Shown piece by piece: positions 44,930 through 56,870 of a DNA stretch of 64,000 bases (within the stretch, counting starts at the first letter, position 1; each line of letters opens with the position of its first letter). The stretch spans positions 7,382,133 to 7,446,132 of the forward strand of contig CM060853.1 of the NCBI GenBank assembly GCA_030737835.1. Direction: 5' to 3'. Position numbers and translations under genes: made by a program. The notes below the pieces were generated by a model. That model searched no databases. It was not told the origin of the DNA and saw only the letters and a program-made list of their open reading frames with translations. Origin of the DNA: Acorus gramineus. Its lineage: Eukaryota; Streptophyta; Magnoliopsida; Acorales; Acoraceae.

Positions 44930-45956
44930 GGTGCAGTTATTATCACTCCATTAGGTACTCATTTCACCCCGTAAAATATTTGTTTTTAATGTTTAGAAGG
45001 AAACCAACACCACCCCATCCCATCAACAATAAGGGTGTCGACAAAGTGTACTTCTATCGACAGACTTGGTGTCGACAGATATTGACTCCACCGACTCCTT
45101 TTTCTTCCTCTCTCTTCTTCTTCTTCTTCCCGCCGAGCTTCTCCTCCCACTATGGCACCACCTCTTCCTCCTCCCCACCACCGAGCTTTTCCTCCCATTA
45201 TCTCTTCGGCTCTTCCTCCTCCCCCACCGAGATCTTTTTCCCATCACCTCTTCCTCCATTAACCTCAAGCACCACATGACCTCCCCCTCCCCCTCCGCGG
45301 ATGACAACAAGAACACCCACCTCAACAAGCGACAACCCACCATCACCACCAACCCATCCCTCTCCATGACCCCACCGAATCCAACGCCCTCCATCTCCTC
45401 GACCTCCTCCTCCTGTGCACGGGTCCGTCGCCATGGACTGCCTCTCCTCCATCGAGCACATCTACGCCTACTTCGTGTATGCACTCCACTCCCGCCTCTT
45501 CCACATCCTCGCATCCAGACCCTCCGTTTTCGTTGAGTTGGTGAGGGTCACCGGCATGGGCTCCTCCGTCGTCGAGTACATGACGCTCGTGAGAAATATC
45601 GACAAAGTCGAGGCGTGCCCCTCCGTGCATGAATCGACACACAACTTGTCGATAGAGATGAGCTCAGTTGACTGACTATATCCCTGTCGAATTAGACAAA
45701 AATCCTTACAGAAAATCCTTGATGCCCTTCAACACCTAATATGTTGGTGGAACCAATATCTATCGACACCCTTATTATCGAACACCTTTACAGGAGATCT
45801 CTGGTGACCATCGACATCACGTCTGTCGACAGAAATACATGTTGTCAATGTCCTTATTGTTGATGGGATGGGGTGGTGTTGCTTTCCTTCTAAACATTAA
45901 AAACAAATATTTTACGGGGTGGGGGAAGTACCTAATGGGGTGGTAATAACCACACC
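44930..45956. mobile_element. Pack-MULE-like element with GC-rich cargo
   Basis: Terminal inverted repeats of about 150 bases: left GGTGCAGTTATTATCACTCC, right (reverse-complemented) GGTGTGGTTATTACCACCCC. Both then share ATTAGGTACT, TTTTTAATGTTTAGAAGGAA and CACCACCCCATCCCATCAAC. Subterminal GTCGACA words resemble those of the 16.7-kb element. Between the arms, about 45090-45660 is sharply GC-richer than the surroundings. It holds a CTTCCTCC/CACCGAGCTT tandem repeat and a frame reading MDCLSSIEHIYAYFVYALHS. That composition break suggests a captured host gene fragment. No clear 9-bp TSD is seen (ttatttca and ctatttct, 6 of 8), so ends may be off by a base or two. Confidence 0.7.
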
Positions 45957-46048
45957 CTATTTCTTTAATGTTCTATCTCCAAGTCCCTATAAATGTCTTC
46001 TCAACAGAAACTGAGTGAATATAGCAACTGAGCATAAATGTTTTGAAA

Positions 46049-46174
46049 AACAATATATCTACATATAAATGTACAAGAGAAGACGAACAAAACAATATAT
46101 CTACATATAAATCTACAATAGAAGACGAACAAAACAATATATCTACATATAAATCTACAAGAGAAGAAGAACAA
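46049..46174 (+). repeat. Tandem repeat, 3 x 42 bp
   Basis: The unit AACAATATATCTACATATAA plus 22 more bases (ending GACGAACAA) occurs three times with few differences. The 42-bp period is a multiple of three, so the minus-strand frame stays open and reads a 14-residue repeat (VDILFCSSSLVDLY). No other coding evidence supports it. Confidence 0.85.
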
Positions 46175-46601
46175 TGACATAATGACATAAAAGTATTAAA
46201 GCACAGTTTCAATTCCACTGTAAGGGAAATACTATTTAGGCGGGTTGAGATATAGTCAATGTTGAATCCCATCAATTTTTGGGGACTGATACATGTCATC
46301 TCACACGTTTAACATGTGAGATTTTGTGTCAGTTTTGAACACGAGTAAATCAGTCACCAGGAAATAACAAAAATAAAAGGATCCAACACTGACTGGATCC
46401 CATTTCGATCTAAACCCATTGTCTATGACGATGCCTTACCGCTTACTGCCACCAATAAATTATGATCACAAAAAATCAAGTCAAAATTAAGAAAGCTCTG
46501 ACAATTTTTTTTTGGTGTGTAAGCTCTGACAATTTAAGTATACAAACGTATGACTGAATTGCAATGACTCTATTTTAACTATTATTTTGTTGGTCCCATC
46601 T

Positions 46602-47193
46602 AGTCGGCAACGGGCAGGGCCGGCCCATTGAAATAGGGCCTAGGCCCGGCCCACGGGTCTGTTTGGCCAGCGGGGCGAGCCAGCCCGTGGCAAAAAAAAG
46701 GCCCAAGACCTACCCACGGGCCCGGGCCTGAACGAGCCCCACAGGCCCGGGCCTGGGTTCGGGCCACTGGGTGGGCTTACGGGCCAAAATTCTAAACATC
46801 TTATTTCTTTTGATTTTTTAATTCTAAATTGTTCATTTGTATATAATGTTAAAATAACACAAAATTTAAAATATAATGTTAAAAAAATATTTATATCTAT
46901 TGAATTTTCAAAATAAGAATATTAAATGAATTAATTATTTGAAAGAATAAATAACTACATGTACCTAACTAGGTTAACACCTACATAAATGTTAATAATT
47001 TGTATAATTAAACCACAATTCAAATAAAAATTACATGTTACTCATTTATTAAATTGTCTCCCATAGGCCTACGGGGCGGCCCGAACAGGCCCACTTCAGG
47101 CGGGCCTACGGGCCTGGCCGGGCCCCGGAAGGGAGGCCCCAGCCCTGCCCGATTTTGGGCTTTCAGGCCACGGGTTTTTTTTGATGAGCCTTA
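46602..47193. mobile_element. GGCCC-tiled hAT-like non-autonomous element
   Basis: About 180 bases at the left and 140 at the right consist of GGGCC/GGCCC words (GGCCTAGGCCCGGCCCACGG, CGGGCCTGGCCGGGCC). Around CGGGCAGGGC (46611) and its inverse (about 47142) the two ends are inverted copies. The centre is AT-rich. The 9-base word gtcccatct occurs just outside on both sides (46593-46601 and 47194-47202), a probable target-site duplication. The outermost ~10-40 bases do not pair well, so the TSD could be partly by chance and the superfamily is inferred from similarity of layout to the 27.2-kb and 54.6-kb elements. Confidence 0.6.
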
Positions 47194-47551
47194 GTCCCAT
47201 CTCATCATATTCTGATGGATCCAAGAATTAGGTTTTGTGTATCCCTATCCGTGTATCAACTATTTAGAAGTCACTATATATGAAATGTCATCAAAAGAAT
47301 CCCAAAATAAAGTTTAAGAGAAGGCATTAATGGGTACCAACAAGAATGGTGAAAGTTTTCTGTATAATGCATAGTAAGTAGGGAGGACGGACCAAAGATC
47401 CAAAACTGAATTCTGCTCATATAGGTGATATACTAGAAAAGTATATATCTGTATTTATATAAAAGCCGAATATAATTTTCAAAATTACAGAATGAAATGT
47501 TGATCATGCATTGAAAAAAAAAATCCATCCTATCATATAATGGAACTTGCC

Positions 47552-49819
47552 TCAGATTTCCATATCAAGAAAAATGGGATTGGTTTCAAGCTGCTTTGCC
47601 AGATTCTCAAGAAATTCCTTGACAATTGCTCCAAATGTCGTTTTATCCAACTCTGCGATGGTTTTCTTGTTATCAACACGAGAATATATGTGCTCATAGA
47701 GAAGATTAAGTGCTTCACAGGACTGTGAGAGTGGTTGCTCAGGTAATCCCAAGATATGCCAATTTTTTTCCAAAAAACCACTTATTCTTTCTCTAATCCC
47801 TCCATTGCCATGAACATTCGGGTCCTCAAACACCCCCTCGATTGCACCGATCAACAGCTTCTCATCAGCCAAAACCTGCATGCAACATGGACCAAAATTA
47901 AATGGGTAATATAGGACAAATGAATAGAGTAACAGACAAAAAAAATTATCAGAAGGAAATCGGCAAAAAATTCTGTTCTAGTAAACTTGATTCCACCCAT
48001 TTTCAGCAATATCAGGATTTTAGATATCAAAGGACTGTTTTTAATTTCCAATAAGAGCATGTTTCCGTAATGCAATTGCTAAGCATTTCAATGCAAGGAG
48101 TCAGGAAAATTTACCTTTTATAAAAAAAATTCATTTAATTTATAAGGGAAAAATCATGTCACGTTGTTTAGATACATACCAACTAGCCATTTGGATAAAT
48201 GCAATATAGTTCAAGTATTGTGGACTTGTGTTAAAAAATAATCATACATCAAAAAACTACCCAATAAGAGCATGATTTTCATGCATCATCATAGTTAAAA
48301 AAAAAAAAAAATCAAAGCAGCCATACGAGAATAATCAACCCCTTAAGAAATCAATTCTTATGTAGATATTATTCAAAAAAGGTAGAAAGAAAGAGAACAG
48401 GAAGAGGCCAAGAGGGATGTAGCTCATCATTGATGAAGCTAAACAATCCTACTTTTTCACAATACCATTAAGAAACAATAAAATGAACTGTACAAGAAGT
48501 GTAATATAATTCCAAACATGTATGTGTAATATAATTCCAAACATGTACTTCCAATTTAATAACACAGCAATTAACATCCAGGTCTCAAGGTTTGTTGTGC
48601 CATTATGTTATGAGCCAATAAACTTTTAATTCCAAAAACAAGGATATTGTGGCAGCGCAAGGATGAAAAGCACGTTTTTGTAAGAGTGAAAATTTTGAGT
48701 GCATAGGCTTGCGGAGAATTATTAAATGAACCAAATTACCTGGATAAAGGTAAGAAGACTAGATACAAGAAGGATCTAATATGGTAATCCTCCAAATTTT
48801 AAGGATACGAGTACAGCAAGGTTTGTAAAAAAAAATTGTTGAAAATTTATTTTTTTGTTGTATAGGGAATTTGTAAATTTTAGACATATGTTTATTTCTT
48901 TCTATCACTTGTAAAATTTATTTTAACAATGTTTGATTGTTTTCAAGAATCAGACAGGTAAACCAGCTGGACCTAGCAAATGAGCTTAGGCTGTACCGGA
49001 CAGGATATAAAGACTCGTGTACACATGGATAGGATGGGCTGGATCGAGAAACACGTATAACCCATGCACGTGTGACAAACATGAGAGGAAAATTTTCCGT
49101 GGGACCGAAGCAAACAGGTGGAGGTAGCCTTTTCAGCTCGACCATAAGGCCAGCCACAGAGGGTCCCTCCGATATCAAAAAAAAAAAAACATCACATGAC
49201 ATGACAGGAAAATGCATTGAAGAATTGTCATAAACACATGGAGAAGCCAAAAATGTGTTGATGGTCTGGTTGAGACGCTCAATTAAAACAACACAGACCT
49301 TAGAGATTGTGCTCATTCCCAATCACGATTAAGGGCAGAAAAAGTAGAAGAGCCTGGGGTTGGAGGCTCCAATAACACAATCGGTGAAGTGCCTTGGAGA
49401 AAAAGACATCAGAGAAGAGGACGGATGGCCATTCAATCGGTAAAGTACCCATGAGCAACCATAACCAATCTCTCCCCTACCCCCCCCCCCCCCCCCCCCC
49501 CCCAAACACACACAAAAACACACACACACAAAAAAAAATGTTCCATCCCAATCATACAATAAGCATCATGTTTGGTTAATAATGGTGAAGTGCTTCCCCC
49601 ATTGTGGAGGGCTGGAGTACCACAAAAATCAACTGACTGAATGTTCAGTCATTACGAACAGATATATCGCAATCAAAACATGCCAACACACCCACATGTA
49701 TGTATGACAGCATACCAAGCTTTGTTGCAAAAGTATCCAAAACCACTTTTAGAAAAACTATGCATAGAAACTTGTATATCTGTGTTGGATGACCATTCAC
49801 TCCTGTGTCAAAACTGTGT

Positions 49820-49856
<37 letters not shown>

Positions 49857-52800
49857 GATAATATCATCACAGACCACTCAAGTTGATATATTTATGTGAA
49901 CTGGCAACCTAGATTTGGTACAAAGTGTGAAACATGCATCATACAACATTCACATATTATGATATTATGGTGGTGGTGTCTTGGTGATGATATTTATTAC
50001 ATATAAATCTGAGACAGGCATATGTGCCTTAGACATTCCTAGTCCGCATATCCTGTACAGGAGCCACCATCTACACCAGTATCCGATTGCCATAAAGATA
50101 TATGCAATCCACGTTAAAAAAATGTGCACATTATAGAAGTGACTATGGACTATATATCATCAATCTAAGCAGCTCTAGAACTACTTTGAGATGTGAGATA
50201 TTTGTTCTACAGGTCATAAAGGTTTCTCCTTTTCTATTTCTGCAACTTCCATATCACAAAATCCAGGAGCCTTTTAAGTAATATAACTCTGATGTAATTT
50301 ATCATGAGTCATGTTCCAGACTCTGGAGTTCCAAGTGCATTTACTTTTGCATATTTCCAAACAAATGAATATATATTTTCAGTCAAACCTGCATATATGT
50401 ATGTATCTAACTCTTCCCAAGATACCAGAGTATCAAATTATGTATATAAGAGACAACAAAATAGAAAGAAAGCAATGAGAATAATTAATACCTTTCTTAT
50501 TTTTGAACCATTAAGGACCTTAATATTCTGAATGGCGACAACACGGTTTTCAGAAAGAGCATCTGCAAGATCTTGTATAATGGGCTGGAGTAACTGTGCA
50601 AATTGTGCCTGACCCAATTCTTCTTCCCCTTCAGTTCCATGTTTCTTTAAGATGTTGTTCAGAAGGTCACCAGATTCTGGTCAAATCAAAGGTTAAAGTT
50701 CAGCAAGCAAATCAAGTCAAAATTGCAAGTTGCCCAATAGTTTGGGGTCACCATCAAGCATCAGCATGGCTCACGGCATTAGAGTGACCATGCATGGAAG
50801 GCTAACCAACAAAGGGAATAGGAAATTGCGATCAAATATTAAAAATCAATTTTTTAATTTAAAATCAAGATTCAAACCATTGCAAAGCTTGTGGAAAAAT
50901 TCAAACAGAGAAAAGGAGGATGCATATTTGATCCCCTGGTTCCCTGTTATGTTCAGATGATTCACATGGATGACTGATGAGTAGCCTGTATATATAGCAT
51001 AAAAAATTTAATTTGCAAAAGCTACTACTGCCTTCTTATCCATACAACTATAAACAATACAAGTTGAAGAAAAAATGTTTTTGGACGATTTGACCCATTG
51101 AAATTAATAAAAATACATTTTTATCATTAACAAATCTTATCCAGCTCTCCTAGATTTTCTATTTATTTTTAATATATGAAATAGTTATATTTTTACAAGA
51201 ACATTTTTGTTACAAATTGAGTATGATTCCATATTTAATAATATATATATATATATATATATATAACAATAATCAAATGTCATTTTATGTATCATATACA
51301 AGTGAAATATTCTTAATAAAATGATATTAATAATATCGCATTAATACAGTTAAAAAACATTTGTAAAATTCATCAACAACTTATATAATTATCCAATATA
51401 TTCTCCAAAAAATATCATTTGAATAAAAAATCGGTTTAAAATGGTGTTAAATCAGACATAATACCATTTCATCAGCATTAATATGGTTGCCCACCGTTTC
51501 ATAAAAAAATATTATTATTGTTTTTGAAAAACAAGTTTTTATGCATAATTTGATGAGAAAATTACTTTATAAACTGATGAATATGGGAGACAGCTTATGT
51601 TACCTCTTGTTTTTGGATTCTATTTTATATTTGATAAATCCGGCTTCTTCAAAAAAGAAAAAGAAAGAAGAAACATGGACCTTAAGCATGTCCATGTACT
51701 TGATGAATGACATCTATCTAAATGGCCCATTCACAATTAACCAATCAATTATTATACATAACCTTGTGACGATAGTATCAGTTATACTACATTCAATTAA
51801 AAAATAAAAAATAAAAATCAATATATTACATACTGTCTTTGCAATATAAAACAACTATCATTCACATATTAGTAGAAACATCTCCAATTGCTGAAGAAAA
51901 AAAGAAGTTAGCAAAGGACGTCTTGATTTGCATGAACAGACACACTCCAATATGTTGCAGAAAAATAAATTAATAAATAACAAGAAAGAGCAAATAAATG
52001 TGGGAATGAAGTTGGACCAACCTGAAAAGGAAGGAACACCCATCTCTACCCCCATATGCATGAGAGCATTCGGCATCTCACTCTTTTTAATCTTACCCTT
52101 ATCCTCAGTATCTAAATCAGTGAAGAGATCCTCCGCCAACATTGCAAAATCATCTTCGTCGTCCAAAAAAATCCGCAGAGCATTCCCATCCAGAACCGCC
52201 ACCACAAGGGGATCATCTAAATTTCAATCCAGCAGTTAAGAGAAATCATCAAAGTTTTCATAACTTCAAACAATGTCGATTAAAATAACTATAAGTCATT
52301 GGATAATGATGATACCACCTACTACATTCATATTAGCATGCAGTAACACAAAGTAAAATAGAATGTTAATATTTAGCAGCATCAAAATTCAAATTTTACC
52401 AATATGGCAAGATCCTTGCAAAACTCAGTGTGGGAATTTTTCCCACAAAAGTGCACATCCCACCAGCCGTTGATTTAGTTGATTATCAGAAATGGAGGAT
52501 GCCATAGCAAAATAACATGATGGCAACAATGAAAATATCGTTACAAAAGCATTGAGTTCAAAATTATCATTGTGCAATGAAAACCATCAATTTTCAAACT
52601 CCATCAGCACAACATGACATGCAATCCCTATTAAAAAGGAGCTAGCATGTGAAATGTATGTGTTTAAGACAATTCCAATGTCCAAATAAAACTTTACAAC
52701 TAATGTGTTGCAATACAATGGGTCACCTTGGGTAAGAAACCTAGGTGGGCCCAACTTGGGGTGCAGGACCTCAGTGGTTAATGTCTTAGCTTTCTGCTTT

Positions 52801-54417
52801 ATTATAATCTAGGTGTTCTGGTGTATTGGTTGAGTTCATAATGATGTACATCAGTGTAGCGCCTACCCCATGCCTCAATTTCGACCCCAGAGGAGCCAAC
52901 ATGGTAGAAAAAAAAAGTTGAAAACCACCTAGAGTCCAAGCCATCAAAGTGGAACAAGCTATAAGAAAAATGATACTTGACCAAAGTGAGAACCGCCTAG
53001 AGCATTGTAACAAAGTACTGGTATGACAAATGTTTGACAATGGTTCCATTTGGTGCAGTTCATGTATATTCAGAAATCATATGGCATATGTATAATAAAA
53101 AGATGGAGATAATTAAGCTATTATTAGATGTATTAAGATCATTAGTATTAAAATACCTTTTGAAAGTTAATTTTCTAAATTACAAGGATATGGTAATCAA
53201 TCAAAACTAAATAGATGTGTGGATGTTAAAGTCACTAAATGCATGGTTACTACAAACATAAATATGTTCAGCTGACAGGTACTGGAGGTATCCAATTGCA
53301 GTTTTTTCTTCTTTTTTTCGAACCACCAGGGAAAGATCATAGTACTTTGTGACTATAGCCTAAAGTGGCATGCCGCATGCCAAGGACGATTTCAATTCAC
53401 CTGACAACCAAGCACCCTAACAACCATGAAAACTATATTTTCATTGGTTGAATATACACAAATAGCTATTAATAATTCCCTTTTCCACTGATTTGAAATT
53501 TGCAGTGTTTGTCATAACCGACCGACATAGTTTCAACCAATGACAAAGCAATTATTACAGTTGTCACACTGTTTAGTTGTCAGATGGTTCGAACTTGCCA
53601 AGAAGAACAACTATGGTATAATGATGTGTTAGGGTCCAATTGTATTAGCCTAAGGTAGCATTTGGTAACAAGTTTAAAAAGGAGTTTTTCGAACTAGATT
53701 CCCAGGAAGCATACTTTTGTCAAATTCCCAAAACTCTTTTGTTTTTCACCATTCACAACAAAAAACTGTTTTTTTTTCCCTTTATAAGGGACTACTTTGG
53801 AAACACATTTGGGTTAAGTATAGTTCCTGAAAATGCAGAATCACCCAAACATGTTTCACTACCTAACATATGAAACTTGGGTGAGCCCAAAGTTGGGATT
53901 CGGAGCTACTGTCGGCGCATCAGTCAGCTTCATATCACAAATTTTACTTGAAAAGCTAAAAACTAGAACCTGATGAACCATACAATTCTTCTCATCATCT
54001 ACAAATGCAGGTTAAACATAGTATTCCACCATAATCATAAAGCACGACCGAGCTAATCAAGCTATTGAATCCAAGAAAGCGCAGACCAAAAGAAAGAGTG
54101 GCGTGAGAACAACAACCCTTCAGCTGATCAGCGACAGCGGAGACGAAACTTCGGAAGGCCTCGGCAGCCTCGCCCTCGTTGAAATCCCTGGAGAGGAGGT
54201 CTCCGCCGACGCCGTCTTCGGAGAGGCGGGCGAGGGCGGCGGATTTGAGGGTTTCGGGGAGGGAGAGGCCGTGGAGGGAGGAGGAGGCGGCGGAGCAGGC
54301 CAAGTCGAGGAGGAGGGAGCCCTTGATGGGGTAGGTGGGGATGGTCGGGAGGGTGAGATCGGCGGGTAACAGTTGGGTCCCGTCGAGTATCATCAGGCCT
54401 CCTTCGGCGGTCGCCAT
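47552..54417 (-). CDS. EF-hand family calcium-binding protein (At1g64850-like)
   Basis: Exons in transcript order are 54117-54417, 52022-52216, 50492-50676 and 47552-47875. Phases join exactly to 334 aa. The start is the ATG at 54417 (MATAEGGLMILDGTQLL). Exon 2 carries LDGNALRIFLDDEDDFAMLA and an EF-hand-like segment LFTDLDTEDKGKIKKSEM; its 12-residue loop DTEDKGKIKKSE keeps D1, E3, the central Gly and E12. Exon 3 reads LLNDILKKHGTEGEEELGQA then QFAQLLQPIIQDLADAL. I recognise this as the plant EF-hand family that includes Arabidopsis At1g64850, of unknown role. Only one EF loop is clear, so calcium binding is uncertain. Exon 1 is GC-rich, later ones are not. Introns are 1.3-2.6 kb and contain a poly-C tract and AT microsatellites. 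Confidence 0.88.
49480..49503 (+). repeat. Poly-C tract in an intron of the EF-hand gene
   Basis: A run of 24 C bases followed by AAACACACAC repeats. On the transcript strand this is a 24-base G run within the last intron. Confidence 0.95.
49830..49856. repeat. (GT)n/(AT)n microsatellite
   Basis: A GTGTGTGT run followed by about 12 TA units in the last intron of the EF-hand gene. Similar AT runs lie at 30092-30114 (VTE3 intron) and 51242-51265 (EF-hand intron 2). Confidence 0.85.
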
Positions 54418-54583
54418 TTTCAAATTTGGACTTCTGAGAGAGAGAGAGAGTTGACGGATCGTTTTGAGGGAGGAGAGCAGACATTAAAGACGAGCGCGGT
54501 TACACCCATCCCCTTTTTAGTTTTTTTTATTGCCCCAATACCTCATTTACTTCATTAACCCCTTGCACCTAGGTATCTAGACC
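54418..54583 (-). promoter_or_regulatory. EF-hand gene 5' leader and proximal promoter
   Basis: A short (AG)n tract (about 54437-54451) lies about 20-35 bases upstream of the start codon on the minus strand, reading as CT in the transcript. Only about 165 bases separate the start codon from the hAT-type insertion, so that element sits in the proximal promoter. No clear TATA box is visible. Confidence 0.4.
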
Positions 54584-55102
54584 TAGGGCTGGTAAACGAG
54601 CCGAGCAGCTCGGGCTCGACTCGGTTAAAGCTCGCTCAGGCTCGTTCGATTAGACAAACGAGCCGAGCTTGAACAATTTTTAAAGCTCGGTTTGTAAACG
54701 AGCCGAGCCCGAGCAGAGCCCGAGCCTAGATGAGCTCGTTTACTTAACTGAAAAAATGAGCTCGTTTACTTAACTGAAAAAAGGTTAACGAGCCGAGCCC
54801 GAGCCCGAACTTATGTTACTTTCACATGTATAAGGTGTTGTGATTTATGAAATGTGACTTCTTAAATGCTAAACAAGATTTTTTTTAGCTAAACGAGCCC
54901 GAGCCGAGCCTTGATTCGAGCTTCAGCTTGGCTTGTTTAACAAACGAGCCGAGCCGAGCTTTAACCGAGCTTTTCACGAGCCTAACGAGCCGAGCTTGAA
55001 CACAAAATGAAGCTCGTTCCCGAGCCGAGCCGAGCCTGATACTAAATGAGCCGAGCCTGAGCAAGTCAAAGCTCGGCTCGTTCGGCTCGTTTACCACCCC
55101 TG
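54584..55102. mobile_element. hAT-type non-autonomous element with GAGCCGAGC-tiled ends, 8-bp TSD
   Basis: The left terminus is TAGGGCTGGTAAACGAGCCG. The right, reverse-complemented, is CAGGGGTGGTAAACGAGCCG. Flanks are tctagacc (54576-54583) and actagacc (55103-55110), matching at 7 of 8. Nearly all of both arms are made of GAGCCGAGC/GCTCGGCTC words, with a short AT-rich centre. It is 519 bp long with no transposase. Confidence 0.87.
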
Positions 55103-55110
55103 ACTAGACC

Positions 55111-56870
55111 CGTTTGAATTTGTATTTGAATAGATTTTGTATTTAAAAAATTAAAAAAATTTAAACACGGATTTAAATATATTTTCTATTTAACTTTTCA
55201 AATTATTATCTTTTTTTTATGTTAAAAAAATCTTATAATTAAAAAACTAATAAAACAATATTTTTCAAGGACTGATAAGTTTGAAATATAAGATTCTAAG
55301 AATCATAGCGTTTTAATCTCATATCTAAACGTAGTTTTAGTGTTTATTTATGTCGTGTTTAGGTGTAAGATTAAAATGCTAAGATTTTTTAAAATATTGA
55401 GTTTTAGACTCAATCAATTTAATTTTACATAAAAATTTATTTGCGTTTAAAAGAGGTCTTTAAACTCTTTTGACTTTTTATGATTTTGTTAAAGCAATAA
55501 AAGTTTTTTATTCGCTTTATCCCTCTCTCCTTCTCTTTTCCCCCTTCCCCTACTCTCCCCCTAATAAAAAAAATTTGGTTGGTGGGGATGGAGAAACGCT
55601 CGGAGGAAATTGATACACCGATGTATGCGCACGCAGCGAGCAAGAGTAGACTCAAAAGACAAATTACCAATACTCTCAACTCTATCTCCATGACAAAATG
55701 AACAAACCTTGGTAAGATTAAGAAAACCCAAAAATTGTTTAAAAACTCATTTAAAAAATATGATTTTGTATAAATTAGTTTAATAAAACTAAAATACCAA
55801 AAAGCTTACTTTCATTGCTTTTTAAAATGTAATTTGTTTTTATCAAAAGCTAAAATAAACATTTTAATTAAACATGTTTTTTTTTAGAATGGTTTGGAAA
55901 TATGTTTTACTTTTTTTTATTAATACAAAAGAAAAAGTGAAAAGGCCCGTACAAACAAGTTTCTAACTAAAGATTCTGTACATCACAAACTGGGCAAAAT
56001 TTCCTCCGCCTTTTCCCTTAGTGACTGCTAGAGATAGAAAATGTTAGCACTCATATCTCCAAAAAAAATTAAATATTGCCACGTACTGATGAGAATTCCA
56101 TCAATACATGTGCAGGTGGATGACATGCGTCCATCAAATATTCAAACTTATCATCAATTAAAAAATGTAGATGAAGATCACATAAAATAGACACGTGTTC
56201 TCCATCCATGGATGTACTGACAAAATTCCTATCAGTATGTACTGATGTGAAAATTTCTTCCATCTCCCTGACTTGGAATGGTTGAGGCTTGAATAAACAC
56301 AAAGTCAGTGGTCCTTAGGGTTCATAGTCCATGTGAGAAGGGAAAATGATACACTTAGTCCCAGTTTGAGTCCCAAACGCAATCGCCCGTGTTTTTATTT
56401 ATTTTTAAAAATAATCTTATATTTCACCTAATAAGTTATTTATTATTATAAAATGTGAATATTCTAATTAATTGAATGATATTATTTATATAAATTATGA
56501 AACAATTTCAACGAGGAGGGATTAATGAGATATATGAGAAAGCATTTGGGATTACATAAAAGACTGAATGGAACAGCGCTCCATGAGAAGATACGTGACA
56601 TGGTCATCTCATTGGTGTTTTATTGCACTCCAGGATGAGATCAATGGAAGATGTACAAATTCCAAACAAGTTATAGGGTTTTTCTATAGCCTCCTAGTCT
56701 GACTTTTTCAAGTTACATTGAAATAGGTTTTTTTTTTTTTTAGGAAGACTACAAGGGGCGGTACATAACATGGCACAATACCCATAACAGGAGCGGTACA
56801 GAAATATTTTTAAAATTAAAAAAATATATATAATTTTTTTAATCAAACATACACTACACTATAAAAGTAT
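55111..56870. other. AT-rich intergenic DNA with MITE fragments
   Basis: About 55140-55400 and 55740-55920 are AT-rich with scattered MITE-like words. The segment about 56340-56500 opens with GGGAAAATGATACACTTAGT, matching the left end of the bounded MITE at 62.4 kb. At 56728-56741 a T run is followed by a GGGGCGGTACATAACATGGC phrase, a likely minus-strand retroposon tail. No gene is recognised. Confidence 0.4.

Noticed and set aside
52700-53010. Balanced-composition segment in EF-hand intron 1 with SINE-like words
   Set aside because: No A/B box pair at the proper spacing and no flanking duplication could be supported.
54103-54484. Frames on both strands over EF-hand exon 1 other than the chosen one
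   Set aside because: Glycine- or proline-rich readings caused by high GC; only one frame matches the family and joins the next exon.
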